A DNA stretch of 64,000 bases from NCBI RefSeq assembly GCF_027622855.1, contig NZ_JAPZVR010000001.1, forward strand, positions 363,814 through 427,813. The letters are read 5' to 3'. Source of the DNA: Glycomyces algeriensis. Lineage in GTDB: Bacteria; Actinomycetota; Actinomycetes; Mycobacteriales; Micromonosporaceae. Shown one piece after another: positions 26,546-35,159 of this stretch. The notes under the pieces are model-generated. The model had not been told where the DNA came from. It worked only from the letters and a program-made list of their open reading frames with translations, and ran no database searches. Numbering within the stretch: the first letter of the stretch is position 1; every line of letters begins with the position of its first letter. A program made the position numbers and the translations under genes.

Positions 26546-29056
26546 GTGACCCACCCGCCGTTCTTCCGCGCCCTCCACGAGGGGTGGACGCTGACCGCGT
26601 CCGGCCTCGCCGCCGACGCACCCGAGGCGGTGGCGGCCCCGCTCGCGGCCGGCGTCCCGGCCGCCGTTCCCGGTGAGGCCCACCTGGACCTGCTGCGGGC
26701 GGGGCTGATCGACGATCCGTTCGACGGGGACAACGAGTCCGCGCAGCAGTGGATCGGCGACACCGCCTGGCGGTTCTCGACCGAGTTCGACTGGACCGAC
26801 GACGGCTCCGCCCGCCACGACTTGGTCGCGCACGGGCTCGACACCGTGGCCGTGGTGTCGCTCAACGGGATCGAGATCGGCCGCACGGAGAACCAGCACC
26901 GCGGCTACCGCTGGGACGTGCGGCGGGCATTGCGCGAAGGCGCGAACACCCTCACCGTCACGTTCGCGGCTCCGGTCCCGGAGGCGGCGGCCCGCGCCGA
27001 GCGCGACGGCGCGCTGCCGCACACCAACCACCACGACTACAACCAGCTGCGGAAGATGGCGTGCTCCTTCGGGTGGGACTGGGGCGTCGACGTCGCCGGG
27101 GCCGGGATCTGGAAGCCGATCGGCCTCGAATCCTGGTCGGGCGCGCGGGTCGCCTCGGTGCGGCCGCTGGTCGGCCTCGACGGCGACACCGGAACCCTCG
27201 CGGCCCACATCGACATCGAACGCGCCCAAGGCGACGACCCCGTCCCGGTCACGGTGACCGTGACCGGCCCGAACGGCGCCGCCGTGACCGCCCAGGGAAC
27301 CGTCGCCCCCGGATCGGCCTCGGCCGTGGTCCACGCGGCAGTGCCGGACGTCGAGCGCTGGTGGCCTGTCGGCTACGGCCCCCAGCCGCTGTACGACGTC
27401 ACCGTCAAGACCGGCACCGCCGCGTGGACTGGCCGGGTCGGCTTCCGCACCGTGGAGCTCGACACCGCGCCCGACGCGGCCGGGGCGCCGTTCCACCTGA
27501 AGGTGAACGGCGAGCGGATCCTCGTGCGCGGCGCGAACTGGATCCCCGACCACGCGTTCCTCACCGAGATCGACCGCGACCGGTACGCGCTGCGCGTCGC
27601 GGACGCGCTTGAGGCGAACATCAACCTGCTGCGCGTGTGGGGCGGCGGGATCTACGAGTCCGACGACCTGTACGACCTCGCCGACGAGCACGGTCTGCTC
27701 ATGTGGCAGGACTTCCTGTTCGCCTGCGCCGCATACAGCGAGGACGACCCGCTGCGCTCGGAGATCGAGGCCGAGGCCCGCGAGAACGTCACCAGGCTCA
27801 GCCCGCACCCCTCGCTCGTGCTGTGGAACGGCAACAACGAGAACACCTGGGGCTCGGTCGACTGGAGCTGGGCGCACCGCCTCGGCGGCCGCGGCTGGGG
27901 CGACGCCTACTACAACGGGCTGCTGCCGGAGATCCTGGCCGAGCTCGACCCGACCCGCCCGTACTCGCCCGCGAGCCCGTACTCGTTCGGCGACTACCGC
28001 TACCCCAATGACGAGCGGTACGGGACGATGCACGTCTGGGACGTCTGGAACCGCGCGGACTACAAGGTCTACGCGGACTACCGGCCGCGCTTCGTCGCCG
28101 AGTTCGGCTTCCAGGCCCCGCCCGCGTGGTCCACGCTCGCGGCGGTGGTGCACGACGAGCCGCTCGACCCGTTCGGCGCGGAGATGCTGGTGCACCAGAA
28201 GGCCAACCGCGGCAACGAGAAGCTCGAGCGCGGCTGGAAGGGCCACCTCCCCGACCCGCGGTCCATCGAGGACTGGCACTGGACGACGCAGCTGAACCAG
28301 GCCCACGCGGTCAGCTTCGGCATCGAGCACTACCGGTCGCTCACCCCGCACAACACGGGCACGATCATGTGGCAGCTCAACGACAACTGGCCCGTGGTCT
28401 CCTGGGCCGCGGTCGACTTCGCGGGCCACCGCAAGCCGCTGTGGCACTCACTGCGCGCCGCCTACGCGCCGCGTCTGGCGACGCTCCAGCCGCGCCCGTC
28501 CGAGGAGAGCTACGCGAACGCCTGGGAAGGCCTCGTGCCGGAGTTCGACCAGCTCGCGCTGGTCCTCGTGAACGACACGGGGGAGGCCTACTCGGGCTCG
28601 TTCACCGTGACCCGCGAGGCCTTCGACGGCACGGTGCTCGCCAAGGCCGTGGTCGACGCCCGGGTGGACCCGCGCGACGGCGCGACGATCGTGGTTCCGG
28701 CCGAGGTCGCGGCGTACACCGATCCGGGCGCGGAGTTCATCCGCGCCGAGGGTGACGGCTTCGCGCCCGCGTTCCACTACGGTGCCGAAGTGCTCGACCA
28801 GGACTTGGACCCGCAGCCGTACACAGTGGAGTCCGAGTCGACCGCGGACGGCTGCGTGCTGCACGTGACCGCGACCTCGCTGGTGCGGGACCTGTTCTGC
28901 CACGCGGACAAGGTCGACCCCGCCGCCCGTGCCGAGCAGGGGATGCTCACGCTCCGCGCGGGGGAGTCGGCCCGGATCCGCGTCATTGCGGCCTCCGGGG
29001 ACCCGGCCGCATACGCCGCGGTCCTGCGCTGCGCGAACGATCTGCTGGGGCGCTGA
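26546..29056 (+). CDS. GH2 beta-mannosidase
   Basis: An 836-residue intracellular enzyme (no signal peptide). It has the GH2 order of sugar-binding, beta-sandwich and TIM-barrel domains and the mannosidase hallmarks CSFGWDWG and RVWGGGIYE. Acid/base Glu432 (NGNNEN) and nucleophile Glu519 (VAEFGF). It hydrolyses terminal beta-1,4-mannose from manno-oligosaccharides brought in by the upstream importer. GTG start with GAGGAG upstream, 62 bp after the ATPase gene, so part of the same operon. Confidence 0.93.
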   Translation: MTHPPFFRALHEGWTLTASGLAADAPEAVAAPLAAGVPAAVPGEAHLDLLRAGLIDDPFDGDNESAQQWIGDTAWRFSTEFDWTDDGSARHDLVAHGLDTVAVVSLNGIEIGRTENQHRGYRWDVRRALREGANTLTVTFAAPVPEAAARAERDGALPHTNHHDYNQLRKMACSFGWDWGVDVAGAGIWKPIGLESWSGARVASVRPLVGLDGDTGTLAAHIDIERAQGDDPVPVTVTVTGPNGAAVTAQGTVAPGSASAVVHAAVPDVERWWPVGYGPQPLYDVTVKTGTAAWTGRVGFRTVELDTAPDAAGAPFHLKVNGERILVRGANWIPDHAFLTEIDRDRYALRVADALEANINLLRVWGGGIYESDDLYDLADEHGLLMWQDFLFACAAYSEDDPLRSEIEAEARENVTRLSPHPSLVLWNGNNENTWGSVDWSWAHRLGGRGWGDAYYNGLLPEILAELDPTRPYSPASPYSFGDYRYPNDERYGTMHVWDVWNRADYKVYADYRPRFVAEFGFQAPPAWSTLAAVVHDEPLDPFGAEMLVHQKANRGNEKLERGWKGHLPDPRSIEDWHWTTQLNQAHAVSFGIEHYRSLTPHNTGTIMWQLNDNWPVVSWAAVDFAGHRKPLWHSLRAAYAPRLATLQPRPSEESYANAWEGLVPEFDQLALVLVNDTGEAYSGSFTVTREAFDGTVLAKAVVDARVDPRDGATIVVPAEVAAYTDPGAEFIRAEGDGFAPAFHYGAEVLDQDLDPQPYTVESESTADGCVLHVTATSLVRDLFCHADKVDPAARAEQGMLTLRAGESARIRVIAASGDPAAYAAVLRCANDLLGR

Positions 29057-29061
29057 CGACA

Positions 29062-29175
29062 GGCGATGGCCTGATGGCGGACCGGGCTTCTGAGAACCAG
29101 GTGATGGGCTGACGGCCGACTGGGGCGTCGAGGACTGGGTGATGGGCTGACGGTCGACTGGACGGCCGGTGCTCG
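29062..29175. repeat. three imperfect 38-bp tandem repeats
   Basis: Copies begin at 29062, 29100 and 29138. The second and third share GGTGATGGGCTGACGG followed by a one-base variant of CGACTGG, and the first is more diverged (GGCGATGGCCTGATGG). They lie immediately after the beta-mannosidase stop. Function unknown. Confidence 0.7.
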
Positions 29176-29211
29176 GGCGGCTCGCGAATGAAGCTCGAGA
29201 ACGGCCGTCCA
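29159..29211. terminator. long stem between convergent genes
   Basis: TGGACGGCCG (29159-29168) pairs exactly with CGGCCGTCCA (29202-29211), and the stem continues inward with a bulge through CTCG/CGAG. A likely bidirectional terminator for the mannosidase operon and the Cys/Met enzyme gene. Confidence 0.55.
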
Positions 29212-29257
29212 CAAGCCCCCACCCACCACTAGAGGGGAAGATACTGTCCACCGTCGC

Positions 29258-29312
29258 ACCCCGGCCCGACAAAAACCGGGGTCGTGAGCGACCATGTCAC
29301 CCGAAAGGGTGG
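29258..29312 (+). other. cluster of three small hairpins, possible structured RNA
   Basis: In sequence: ACCCCGG/CCGGGGT around an 11-base loop, GGTCG-TGAG-CGACC, and CACCC-GAAA-GGGTG with a GNRA tetraloop in the plus orientation. They are followed by the 16-mer GGTGGGGCCCCTGAGG shared with 1869-1884. Close packing of stems is more than a terminator needs, but I recognise no riboswitch family. Confidence 0.3.
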
Positions 29313-29368
29313 GGCCCCTGAGGGATGCGCACTGGCAGGTGCTCGGCCTCAAGCCGGGCCGAGGAGCG

Positions 29369-30586
29369 CTACCCGAAGGCGTGGCCGTGCGCCGAGGTCG
29401 GCTGGCGCGCCGTCATGGACAGCGGCGGCGTGAGGGCCTGGTCCAGGTCGGCGATGAGGTCTTCGGGCGCTTCGAGGCCGATCGACAGCCGGACCAGGCT
29501 CGCCGCCGGCCGCGCGTGGGCGGCGACCGGCCGGTGCGTCAGCGCGGCCGGGTGCTGGATCAGCGAGTCGACCCCGCCCAGAGACACCGCGTGCGTGAAC
29601 AGCCGCACCGCGGAGGTGACGTGCGCGGCCTGCTCGAAGCCGCCGCGCAGGTCGACCGCGATCATCGCGCCCGTGCCGCGCATCTGCCGCCCCAGCAGTC
29701 CCTTCGGGTCGCCGTCGCTCCCCGGGTAGTGGACCCGGGCGACGGCCGGGTGGCGTTCGAGCCAGGCGGCGACGCGCTGCGCACCCGCCTGCTGGGCCCG
29801 CACCCGGATCGGCAGCGTCGTCAGTCCCCTGTGGAGCAGGTAAGCCCCTAGCGGATGAAGCAGCCCGCCTGTGACGGCCCGCACCCGCCGCAGCGCCGCC
29901 GCGGTCTCCTCGCTGCAGGCGATCACCCCGGCGACCACGTCGCCGTGCCCGCCGAGGTACTTGGTGGCGCTGTGCAGCACCATCGCGGCCCCGAAGTCGA
30001 CCGGGTTCTGCAGCACCGGCGTCGCGAACGTGTTGTCCACCAGCACCGGGACGCCTTGGGCCGCTTCGACCACCGCGCGGATGTCGACCAGCTCGAGCGT
30101 CGGGTTCGCCGGCGTCTCGAGCACGACCATCGCCGTGTCCGGCCGGATCGCGCCCGCGACCTCCCCGGCCGCGCAGAACTGGGTCTCGGTCCCGAGCAGC
30201 CCCGATGACAACAGGTGGTCGGTCCCGCCGTACAGCGGGCGGACCGCCACGATGTGCCGCCCCCGGCCGCCCGCGAGGAGCGCGGCGGTCATCGCGGCCA
30301 TCCCCGAGGAGAACGCCACCGCGGCCTCCGCGTGCTCCAGCCGAGCCAGCGCCGTCTCGAACCGCGCCACGGTCGGATTCCACAGGCGCGCGTACACCGA
30401 GCCGCCCTCGGCGGTCGGCGTCCCGCCGTTCGCCATGGCCTCGTAGGAGAGTCCGCCCGCCTCGATCCCGGGCAGCGGGTTCGTGGAGGAGAGGTCGATG
30501 GGGAGCGCGTGCACGCCGAGCTCCGCCAGGTCCTCGCGGCCCGCGTGGACCGCGATGGTGTCGAATTGCAGCCGTGGCGGGTTCAT
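29369..30586 (-). CDS. Cys/Met-metabolism PLP enzyme (cystathionine gamma-synthase/lyase family)
   Basis: A 405-residue fold-type I PLP enzyme. The cofactor lysine lies in HSATKYLGGH, and the pattern VYARLWNPT, SSGMAAMTAALL and SLGGVDSLIQHPA is typical for trans-sulphuration enzymes. It could be a cystathionine gamma-lyase/synthase or methionine gamma-lyase; the sequence does not decide. The start at 30586 agrees with family N-termini. There is no SD, and a promoter ends 6 bases upstream, so the mRNA may be leaderless. It is divergent from an Lrp regulator. Confidence 0.85.
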   Translation of the reverse strand: MNPPRLQFDTIAVHAGREDLAELGVHALPIDLSSTNPLPGIEAGGLSYEAMANGGTPTAEGGSVYARLWNPTVARFETALARLEHAEAAVAFSSGMAAMTAALLAGGRGRHIVAVRPLYGGTDHLLSSGLLGTETQFCAAGEVAGAIRPDTAMVVLETPANPTLELVDIRAVVEAAQGVPVLVDNTFATPVLQNPVDFGAAMVLHSATKYLGGHGDVVAGVIACSEETAAALRRVRAVTGGLLHPLGAYLLHRGLTTLPIRVRAQQAGAQRVAAWLERHPAVARVHYPGSDGDPKGLLGRQMRGTGAMIAVDLRGGFEQAAHVTSAVRLFTHAVSLGGVDSLIQHPAALTHRPVAAHARPAASLVRLSIGLEAPEDLIADLDQALTPPLSMTARQPTSAHGHAFG

Positions 30587-30592
30587 GAGCAG

Positions 30593-30621
30593 AATGTAGG
30601 CTGAACCGCAACTACTAGCAA
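30593..30621 (-). promoter_or_regulatory. promoter giving a leaderless transcript
   Basis: On the minus strand TTGCTA, a 17-bp spacer and TACATT end 6 bases before the ATG at 30586, which puts the transcription start at or next to the start codon. The divergent Lrp regulator probably acts in this 98-bp interval. Confidence 0.5.
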
Positions 30622-30684
30622 TACTTGCCGCAGGAACCCGCATTGATCGCGGGAATCCATGAAGAAACTGCGATAGAGGTGACC

Positions 30685-31257
30685 ATGGCTGACGAACGGC
30701 CGAAGAAAACACAACCGCAGCCGATGGCACTGGACGGCACCGATCTGGCGATCCTCGCCGCGCTCGTCGACGACGGCCGCATGACGAACGCCGCGCTGGC
30801 GTCCCGCGCCGGCGTCGCCGAGTCGACCTGCGCGTACCGCCTGCGGGCGCTGCGCGAATCCGGTGTCCTCACCCGTATCGCCGCGCACCTCGACCCCGAG
30901 GCCTTCGGCCGCCCGCTGCACGCGATCATCAAGGTGCGCTTGGGAAGCCACAGCCGCGAGCATGTGCACCACCTCTACGACCGGCTGGTCGAGCTGCCCG
31001 GGGTGATGACGGTCTTCCACGTCGGCGGCGACGACGACTTCCTCCTCCATGTGGCCGTAGCAGGCCCCGAGGCACTGCGCGACCTCATCCTCGAGCACGT
31101 CACCGCCCACGCCGTGGTGCGCCAGACCGAGACCCAGCTGGTCTTCGAAGTGCGCGAAGGCCGCGGCGTCCTGCCCCGCTTACCCGCCGAAGTGTCGGTC
31201 CCGGATGCGATGCTGAACCCCCAGCCATCAACGAGGAGGCGCACATGGGCAAGGTGA
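30685..31257 (+). CDS. Lrp/AsnC-family regulator
   Basis: A 190-residue regulator: HTH around residues 15-60 (LDGTDLAILAALVDDGRMTNAALASRAGVAESTCAYRL region) and the C-terminal RAM ligand domain (VMTVFHVGGDDDFLLHVAV). The ATG at 30685 has GAGG upstream. Divergence from the PLP enzyme suggests it activates that gene in response to an amino acid. It overlaps the start of the DHFR-like gene by 13 bp. Confidence 0.9.
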   Translation: MADERPKKTQPQPMALDGTDLAILAALVDDGRMTNAALASRAGVAESTCAYRLRALRESGVLTRIAAHLDPEAFGRPLHAIIKVRLGSHSREHVHHLYDRLVELPGVMTVFHVGGDDDFLLHVAVAGPEALRDLILEHVTAHAVVRQTETQLVFEVREGRGVLPRLPAEVSVPDAMLNPQPSTRRRTWAR

Positions 31258-31853
31258 TCTGCGGGATCTCGATCTCGGCCGACGGGTACGCGGCCGGACA
31301 CAACCAGACCGAGGAGCGGCCGTTCGGCGACGACGGCAGCGGCGGCACCGGCGATCGGCTGCACGCCTGGATGTTCGAGACCCCCGAGGAGAACCCCGAG
31401 GAGATCGCCCAGATGACCGCCGCCAAGGCGTTCATCATGGGCCGCAACATGTTCGGCCCCATCCGCGGCGCATGGGACCGCGAGTGGAACGGCTGGTGGG
31501 GACCCAACCCGCCCTACCACGCACCGGTCTTCGTGCTCACCCACCACGCGCGCGAGCCCCAGCCGATGGACGGCGGGACCACCTACACCTTCGTCACCGA
31601 CGGCATCGAATCCGCACTGAAGCAGGCGCGCGAGGCCGCCGGGGACGGCGAGATCGCCGTCATGGGCGGCGCGACCACCGTCAACCAGTTCCTCGCCGCC
31701 GGGCTGATCGACGAGCTGCGGCTCCACATAGTCCCGTTCGTCATGGGCGCGGGCACGCGCCTCTTCGAGGGCGTCCCGCCGCTGCGCATGGAGCAGGTGA
31801 GCGTCCGCGCCGCGACCGCGGTGACCCACGTGACCTACCGCGTCCTCAACTGA
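31245..31853 (+). CDS. DHFR-family (RibD C-terminal-like) protein
   Basis: A 202-residue protein of the dihydrofolate reductase superfamily: MGKVICGISISADGY start, IMGRNMFGP, and VMGGATTVNQFLAAGLIDELRLHIVP. These proteins bind NADPH, but their reductions are mostly unknown. SD GAGGAG upstream. It overlaps the Lrp gene, so the two form one unit. A second family member is at 48079. Confidence 0.85.
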   Translation: MGKVICGISISADGYAAGHNQTEERPFGDDGSGGTGDRLHAWMFETPEENPEEIAQMTAAKAFIMGRNMFGPIRGAWDREWNGWWGPNPPYHAPVFVLTHHAREPQPMDGGTTYTFVTDGIESALKQAREAAGDGEIAVMGGATTVNQFLAAGLIDELRLHIVPFVMGAGTRLFEGVPPLRMEQVSVRAATAVTHVTYRVLN

Positions 31854-31859
31854 GGACGC
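31840..31859. terminator. stop-codon hairpin
   Basis: GCGTCCTCA (31840-31848) and TGAGGACGC (31851-31859) are exact complements with the gene's TGA stop inside the right arm. A compact terminator candidate. Confidence 0.5.
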
Positions 31860-32192
31860 CTACTCGCCGATCTTCCGCACGCGCGTCGGATGGGATGGGT
31901 TCGAGTGTTTTCGTCGAGCGTCGAGCGTCGAGCGTCGAGCGTCGAGCGTCGAGCGTCGAGCGTCGAGCGTCGAGCGTCGAGCGTCGAGCGTCGAGCGAGT
32001 GCCGGGCCGCCGGGAGCCCTCGGCGCGTGGCGCTCGGCTTGATCCTCACCGTGACCGGAAAGCCGCTGCCACAACGAAAGCGTCCAGCGCGGGGTACCCG
32101 GGCGCTGCCCGGCCGATCAGCGCACGCCCCTGAAGTCGCTGGGGCGCAGTACAGTGCGAAGGGAGTGCCGACCCCTACCGAAAGGCCCTCGC
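31854..32192. other. 339-bp gap with a heptamer repeat
   Basis: Between the DHFR-like gene and the membrane protein. The notable content is the 12-copy heptamer array at 31912-31995. The rest shows a possible SD region (CGAAAGG) before 32193 and no ORF worth calling. Confidence 0.5.
31912..31995. repeat. 12 perfect copies of CGTCGAG
   Basis: The 7-bp unit CGTCGAG repeats 12 times without error (84 bp). Because the unit length is not a multiple of three it opens reading frames on both strands, but these translate to a simple repeat and are not genes. It is a simple-sequence tract, likely variable in copy number. Confidence 0.9.
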
Positions 32193-32795
32193 ATGGCGAC
32201 TGACTCCTCCGGCGGGACGGACGCGCTCCTCGCCCTCTACACCACCGACCGCGAGAAGCTCTCCACCCTCGCGGGGGAGCGGCTCGCGCTCGTCGCCGTC
32301 CAGGTCACGTACCTCGGCCTCGCCATCATCGCCCTCGGCGGCCAGCGCCCCATCGGTGGCGAGTGGGTCGCGGCCTTCAGCGCGGCGCCGCTGTGGTTCA
32401 TGCACGCCCAGCATCAGATCCTCGTCGCGGCGGCCCTCAGCCGGTCCCGCTCGGTGCTGCTCCTGGAGCGGCACGTGGTCGACCGCGCCGGCTTGCCCGC
32501 GAACGACCGCAACGACATCGGGCACCGCGCGGCCGTCACGATCCGCGAACTCACGGGCCGGTATCGCATCTTCAAACTGCAGATCTTCATCGCCTTCGGC
32601 GGCATCGCCGCGGCCCTGCTCTCGTTCACCGTGTACGCGCTGGTGGTGGCCGCCGCGAGCTCGTCGTGGACCTCGCTGCCGGTGGTGCTCGCGATCCTCT
32701 TCTACGGCGGGTTCGCCACCGTGGCCACGATCGGCTGGACCCGCACCGTCCAACTGCAGCTCGACAACGGGCGGCTGAACGAGCGGTCGGACTGA
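32193..32795 (+). CDS. small integral membrane protein of unknown function
   Basis: A 200-residue protein with about four hydrophobic segments: two near residues 30-75 (VAVQVTYLGLAIIALGG, FSAAPLWFMHAQ) and two near 130-185 (IFIAFGGIAAALLSFTVYALVVAA, LPVVLAILFYGGFATVATIGW). I recognise no family. It ends 5 bp from the convergent dehydratase gene. Confidence 0.65.
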   Translation: MATDSSGGTDALLALYTTDREKLSTLAGERLALVAVQVTYLGLAIIALGGQRPIGGEWVAAFSAAPLWFMHAQHQILVAAALSRSRSVLLLERHVVDRAGLPANDRNDIGHRAAVTIRELTGRYRIFKLQIFIAFGGIAAALLSFTVYALVVAAASSSWTSLPVVLAILFYGGFATVATIGWTRTVQLQLDNGRLNERSD

Positions 32796-32800
32796 GCCCC

Positions 32801-33751
32801 TTAGCGATGACCCCCGGCCAGGTCGCCGGGGTCGGTGTTCGCGCCGCAGAGCACGACCGCGACCTTGTCGGTGGACCCGATCCCGGATTGCCCACTGAGG
32901 ACGCCCGCGAGCGCGGTCGCCGCGCCATGCTCGACGACCACACGCCGCTGGTCCCACAGCGCCTGGCGCGCAGCGATGATCGCGTCGTCGCTCACCAGGA
33001 CCGAGGTGATCGGGGACTGCTGTGCTCCGGCGAAGGCGATCTCGCCGATCCGCTTGGCTCCCAACGAGTCGGCGGCGATGCCGGAGACACCCACGTCGAC
33101 CGGCCGTCCGGCTCGCAGCGCCTCATGGAGCGTCGGCGCCTTTTCGGGCTCGACGGCGATGACGTGAACGCCGTGCTCGGCGGCGACCGCCGCGATGCCG
33201 GCGAACAGGCCGCCGCCGCCCACGGCCACGACGATATGGGTGACCTCGGGCAGGTCGCGCAGGATCTCGAGCGCGATGGTCCCGGCTCCGGCGGCGACGG
33301 CGGGCTGGTCGTAGGCGTGGACGAACGCGGCCCCGGTCTCGGCCACATGCCGTTGGGCCGCTTCGAAGGCCTCGGCGTACTGCTCGCCGACCTGGTGGAC
33401 CTCTGCGCCGAGCGTGCGGAGCTTCGCCACCTTCATGGCCGGGGCGGTGGCGGGCACGAAGACCGTGGCCGGAACCCCGAGGGCGGAGGCGGCGTACGAG
33501 GCGGCCAGCCCGGCGTTGCCGCCGCTCGCGCAGACCACGCCCACCCGGGGGTCGAGCTCGCCCGCTTCTCTGGCGGTGAGGAGCCGGTTGAACGAGCCGC
33601 GCGGTTTGAAGCTCCCGGTGTGCTGCAGGAACTCCGCCTTGAAGTGCAGTTCGCAGCCGCCTTCTCCGGGGTCGGCCGCAAAGAGCGGCGTGTCGCGCAC
33701 ATAGGGGGCGATCCGCTCGGCGGCCTCCAGCACGTCCTTGCGCGTGGTCAT
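32801..33751 (-). CDS. Ser/Thr dehydratase-family PLP enzyme
   Basis: A 316-residue fold-type II PLP enzyme resembling threonine/serine dehydratases: the cofactor lysine in GSFKPRGSFN, the phosphate-binding loop VGGGG, and ASGGNAG. It lacks the C-terminal ACT regulatory domain, so a catabolic (non-feedback-inhibited) form is likely. It would convert Ser/Thr to the oxo acid and ammonia; relatives include racemases. SD GGAAGGA upstream. Confidence 0.85.
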   Translation of the reverse strand: MTTRKDVLEAAERIAPYVRDTPLFAADPGEGGCELHFKAEFLQHTGSFKPRGSFNRLLTAREAGELDPRVGVVCASGGNAGLAASYAASALGVPATVFVPATAPAMKVAKLRTLGAEVHQVGEQYAEAFEAAQRHVAETGAAFVHAYDQPAVAAGAGTIALEILRDLPEVTHIVVAVGGGGLFAGIAAVAAEHGVHVIAVEPEKAPTLHEALRAGRPVDVGVSGIAADSLGAKRIGEIAFAGAQQSPITSVLVSDDAIIAARQALWDQRRVVVEHGAATALAGVLSGQSGIGSTDKVAVVLCGANTDPGDLAGGHR

Positions 33752-34046
33752 CGTCAGGTCGTTCCTTCCGTCGTGCGACCGGTCGGCACGACCGTAACGC
33801 GCGACGCGGCCGTTCGGGCGCGGAATGAGGCCGACGGCGTCGCCCCTCGGCCCTTATTCGGTCGTTTTCCCTTGGAGGCGGGGAGAAGTGCCCGTGCCGG
33901 CGGCCCTGTGGATGTCCGTCGGCTTCGCCGAATGACGCCTCCCGCAAGGGGGTACCGGCCTCTCGGGGTGGGGGACCGCCCGACTCTAGACCGGCGGGCG
34001 GGGCGGGGTTCGCATAGGATTGGCGCCGACGCAGAGGAGGGCGGGC

Positions 34047-35063
34047 ATGTCGACAACGCGAGGCGCGCGCCAGCCGACGATCAAAGAGGTGGCGACGCTC
34101 GCCGGGGTCAGCCCGATGACCGTGTCCCGCACGCTCGCGGGCGGGGTCAACGTGCGGCCCGACCTGCAGGCGCGGGTGATGGCGGCCGTGCGCGAGCTCG
34201 GCTACTACCGCAACGAGAACGCGCGCAGCCTGCGCCCCGGCCAGCCCAGCGGGCTCATCGGCGTCGCGATCACCAACCTCGCCAACCCGTACTACGGGAA
34301 CTTCGCGCTCGGCGTCGAGGAGGTCGCCGCCGAGCACGGGCGGCGGATCATCCTCGGCAACACCGGCGAGGACGCCGGGCGCGAGCGCCAGCTCGTGAGC
34401 GACTTCATCGGCCGCCAGGTGGACGGCCTCATCCTGGTGCCCACCAGCGGCGAAGCCGCGCACCTGCAGCCCGAGCGCCTGGGCGACGTGCCGCTGGTGC
34501 TCGCCTCGCGCCGCGTGCCGGGCCTCGACGTCGACACGGTGCTGCTCGACGATGTGGGCGGCGCCTACCGCGGCACGATCGGCCTGCTCGACGCCGGGCA
34601 CACCCGCATCGGATTCCTCGGGAACCGCAGCTCGGTGTTCACCGGCGAGCGCCGGTACCGCGGGTACGAGCAGGCGATGACCGAGCGCGGCGCGCCGGTC
34701 GACCCGTCGATCATCGCCCGCGACCAGCAGGACGTGGACGCGGCGAGCCGGGCCGCGCGGGCGATGCTCGACCACCCCGAGCCGCCGACCGCGATCTTCA
34801 GCGCCAACAACCGCAACACGATCGGCGCGCTGCGCGAGATCGGGCGGCGCATCCGCGACGGCCTCCCCGGGCCCCGCCCGGCCGTCGTGAGCTTCGACGA
34901 CTTCGAGCTCTCCGAGCTCATGCCCGTCCCGGTGACGATCATCGACCACGACGCGCGCCTCCTCGGCCGCGAGGCCGCGACACTCCTGTTCGCCAGGCTC
35001 GAGGGCACCGCCGAAAGCAAGCCGAACACGGTCGAACTGCCTGTCACGATCGAGCATCCCTGA
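34047..35063 (+). CDS. LacI-family regulator of the 35-45 kb sugar locus
   Basis: A 338-residue repressor: HTH with TIKEVATLAGVSPMTVSRTL at about residues 10-30, hinge, then the sugar-binding core (GVAITNLANPYYGNFALGVE, IFSANNRNTIGALR). ATG at 34047 with GAGGAGG upstream. The next gene starts 96 bp further and has a perfect 16-bp palindrome in its promoter, the expected operator. The inducer is probably the mannose-containing sugar handled by the locus. Confidence 0.9.
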   Translation: MSTTRGARQPTIKEVATLAGVSPMTVSRTLAGGVNVRPDLQARVMAAVRELGYYRNENARSLRPGQPSGLIGVAITNLANPYYGNFALGVEEVAAEHGRRIILGNTGEDAGRERQLVSDFIGRQVDGLILVPTSGEAAHLQPERLGDVPLVLASRRVPGLDVDTVLLDDVGGAYRGTIGLLDAGHTRIGFLGNRSSVFTGERRYRGYEQAMTERGAPVDPSIIARDQQDVDAASRAARAMLDHPEPPTAIFSANNRNTIGALREIGRRIRDGLPGPRPAVVSFDDFELSELMPVPVTIIDHDARLLGREAATLLFARLEGTAESKPNTVELPVTIEHP

Positions 35064-35110
35064 GCGTTAAACCCTCGCTGAACTGCTGGTTTGCCAAAAC
35101 CCACCAATCG

Positions 35111-35126
35111 TTGGTAACGTTACCAA
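35111..35126. promoter_or_regulatory. perfect 16-bp LacI operator
   Basis: TTGGTAACGTTACCAA is a perfect palindrome with the central CG step typical for LacI-family operators, 33 bp before the ROK kinase ATG at 35160 and 47 bp after the LacI stop. Confidence 0.8.
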
Positions 35127-35159
35127 CCGACAGGCAGTGCGGCAGGAAGGAGACGGGCG

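Larger units (their letters stand above)
29057..29368. other. 312-bp convergent gap rich in repeats and hairpins
   Basis: Between the convergent beta-mannosidase and Cys/Met enzyme genes. It contains a three-copy 38-bp repeat (29062-29175), a long stem (29159-29211) and three further hairpins (29258-29312), listed separately. No protein gene is supported. Confidence 0.6.

Noticed and set aside
29062-29130. Fluoride-riboswitch-like GGCGATGG...CTGATGG
   Set aside because: The spacing and the pseudoknot partner are absent, and the motif belongs to a 38-bp tandem repeat downstream of a gene, not upstream of one.
29062-29175. CRISPR-like array
   Set aside because: Three contiguous imperfect 38-bp copies without spacers and no cas genes.
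29281-29330. SAM-type riboswitch near a methionine-metabolism gene
   Set aside because: It lies downstream of the gene, and none of the conserved SAM-I, SAM-II or SAM-IV cores could be matched.
31890-32040. Apparent repetitive proteins (ERRASSV / DARRSTL repeats) on both strands
   Set aside because: They are only the translation of the CGTCGAG heptamer tract.
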